The notes beneath the pieces are model-generated. The model did not search any database, was not told the DNA's origin, and worked only from the letters and a program-made list of their open reading frames with translations. Source: JAAYCB01 sp012744395 (GTDB lineage: Bacteria; Planctomycetota; Planctomycetia; Pirellulales; Thermoguttaceae). Taken from it: a DNA stretch of 6,380 nt. The position numbers and the translations under genes were made by a program. The stretch's first letter is position 1. Each line of letters starts with the position of its first letter. The stretch lies in contig JAQVNJ010000198.1 of assembly GCA_028703175.1 (NCBI GenBank), forward strand, positions 1 through 6,380, given 5' to 3'. This document shows positions 5,434 through 6,380 of this stretch, in pieces.

Positions 5434-6380
5434 ATGAAGGTCGCCAAGCTAGCAGTCCGAGCCGTGCTGGTGGGAGGCCTGCTGGTCGGTGCGGCAAGGG
5501 CCCAGAGCCCTGGGGAGCAACTGCCCGCCGACCCGGCACACGGATATGCCCAGGCCCAAGACGCTGCCGCTTCGCCCAGCGACGCTCCCGGTGTAGCTTC
5601 GGCGGAATCGGTCGGGCCGAGCGGCCGGGGCGTTGAACCCGGTGTCGCCGTGGCGGAGTCGCACTGGCCGAGCGATCTGGGGGGATACTACGGGAGCTGT
5701 CCGCCGCATGCCGGGGCGGACGAGCCCTTCCGGATCTTCGGCAGACACGATTCCGGGATCGAGGTTGGTGGATGGATTTCCGTGGGCGGATACGCCAACC
5801 AGTTCGGCGAATCCCGGAACGGCCCGCTCGGATTCAATACCGTGGGCGACGGCGTCAATGTGCACCAACTCTGGGGTTATATGGCAAAGGAGACGGAGAC
5901 GCATGGCTTGGGCGCGGACTGGGGTGCCCGAGTGGACTACGTGTTTGGCATCGATGGGCCCGACACCCAGGCCGTCGGCGGGACGGGGTGGGATTCGAGT
6001 TGGGACACGGGGCGCGACTACGGGTCGGCGATTCCACAGGCTTATGCCGAGATCGCGGTCAATTACCTGACGGTCAAGGCCGGCTACTTCTTCACGCCCC
6101 TCGGTTACGAGCGGGTCCAAGCGCCCGAGAATTTCTTCTACTCCCATTCCTACACCCATTACTACGTCGAACCCTTCACCCACACCGGCGCACTGGCCAC
6201 CTACGATGGGATCGAGGACTGGACCTTCTACGGCGGTTGGACAACGGGCTGGGACGCGGCCTGGGAAATGATCGGCGACTCGAACATGTTCCTCGGCGGG
6301 GCCACCTACCATCTCGGCGACGACCTGGCCGTGACCTACATGACCAGTGCCGGGCAACTCGATAGCCTCGCCGCCGGCAG
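5434..6380 (+). CDS. Outer-membrane beta-barrel porin, BBP2/OmpL-like (partial, runs off right edge)
   Basis: The frame gives 315 residues and is still open at the edge. Residues 1-23 form a signal peptide (MKVAKLAVR, then a Val/Leu/Gly core, then AARA before Gln24). A low-complexity Ala/Pro/Gly/Ser linker spans about 24-95. From about residue 107 alternating, aromatic-rich strands begin: DSGIEVGGWISVGGY (106-120), LGADWGARVDYVFGI (159-173), AYAEIAVNYLTVKAGYFFTP (203-222). The run GYERVQAPENFFYSHSY (224-240), followed by EPFTHTGALATY (246-257), is the signature I associate with Pfam BBP2, putative beta-barrel porins common in planctomycetes. Such proteins are taken to form outer-membrane channels; the solute is unknown. 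Strands end in Trp/Tyr as expected at the membrane rim. It follows a 317-bp gap and likely has separate expression from the lipoprotein unit. The C-terminal strands are outside the window. Confidence 0.88.
   Translation, partial: MKVAKLAVRAVLVGGLLVGAARAQSPGEQLPADPAHGYAQAQDAAASPSDAPGVASAESVGPSGRGVEPGVAVAESHWPSDLGGYYGSCPPHAGADEPFRIFGRHDSGIEVGGWISVGGYANQFGESRNGPLGFNTVGDGVNVHQLWGYMAKETETHGLGADWGARVDYVFGIDGPDTQAVGGTGWDSSWDTGRDYGSAIPQAYAEIAVNYLTVKAGYFFTPLGYERVQAPENFFYSHSYTHYYVEPFTHTGALATYDGIEDWTFYGGWTTGWDAAWEMIGDSNMFLGGATYHLGDDLAVTYMTSAGQLDSLAAG

Noticed and set aside
5449..6357. Minus-strand 302-codon frame opposite the porin
   Set aside because: The plus-strand frame has a signal peptide, a Shine-Dalgarno and BBP2 motifs; the opposite frame is a shadow.

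Overview
The window reads as ordinary chromosome of a bacterium in the Planctomycetes, probably of Pirellula-like affinity. This rests on general resemblance: moderately high GC, single genes with generous gaps, a BBP2-type barrel porin, a LolA-like lipoprotein and a small C-x3-C protein of a style I associate with that phylum. I could not search databases, so the taxonomy is inference.

Left part (1-1407). A partial tyrosine recombinase of the XerC/XerD type runs off the left edge on the minus strand. It diverges from a 322-residue OB-fold plus HD-domain protein of the YhaM 3'-5' exoribonuclease family. The 221-bp gap between them holds a credible sigma-70-like promoter and a Shine-Dalgarno site for the YhaM-like gene, and a perfect 14-bp palindrome just upstream of the recombinase.

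Middle (1419-3588). A complete FabF-type beta-ketoacyl-ACP synthase lies on the minus strand, convergent with the YhaM-like gene (11 bases between stops). Its Cys-His-His triad is intact. Upstream of it is about 835 bp with no convincing gene. That stretch holds a candidate promoter for the synthase with a leader of about 180 nt, a tandem AGGTTGT repeat, two perfect stem-loops and a second promoter that points right.

Right part (3589-6380). A likely two-gene unit encodes a 161-residue cytoplasmic protein of unknown function and a 326-residue LolA-like outer-membrane lipoprotein with a Gln/Pro tail. After a 317-bp gap, which includes a 20-codon mini-ORF with a strong Shine-Dalgarno site, comes the start of a secreted beta-barrel porin (BBP2/OmpL-like) that continues past the right edge.

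Functionally the window mixes housekeeping (recombination, RNA decay, fatty-acid synthesis) with cell-envelope genes. I see no phage, insertion sequence, CRISPR, tRNA or rRNA. No clear novel system is evident. The better leads are the structured gene-free region, the unknown-protein/lipoprotein pair and the mini-ORF ahead of the porin. Two real genes, the recombinase and the porin, cross the window edges and are incomplete.
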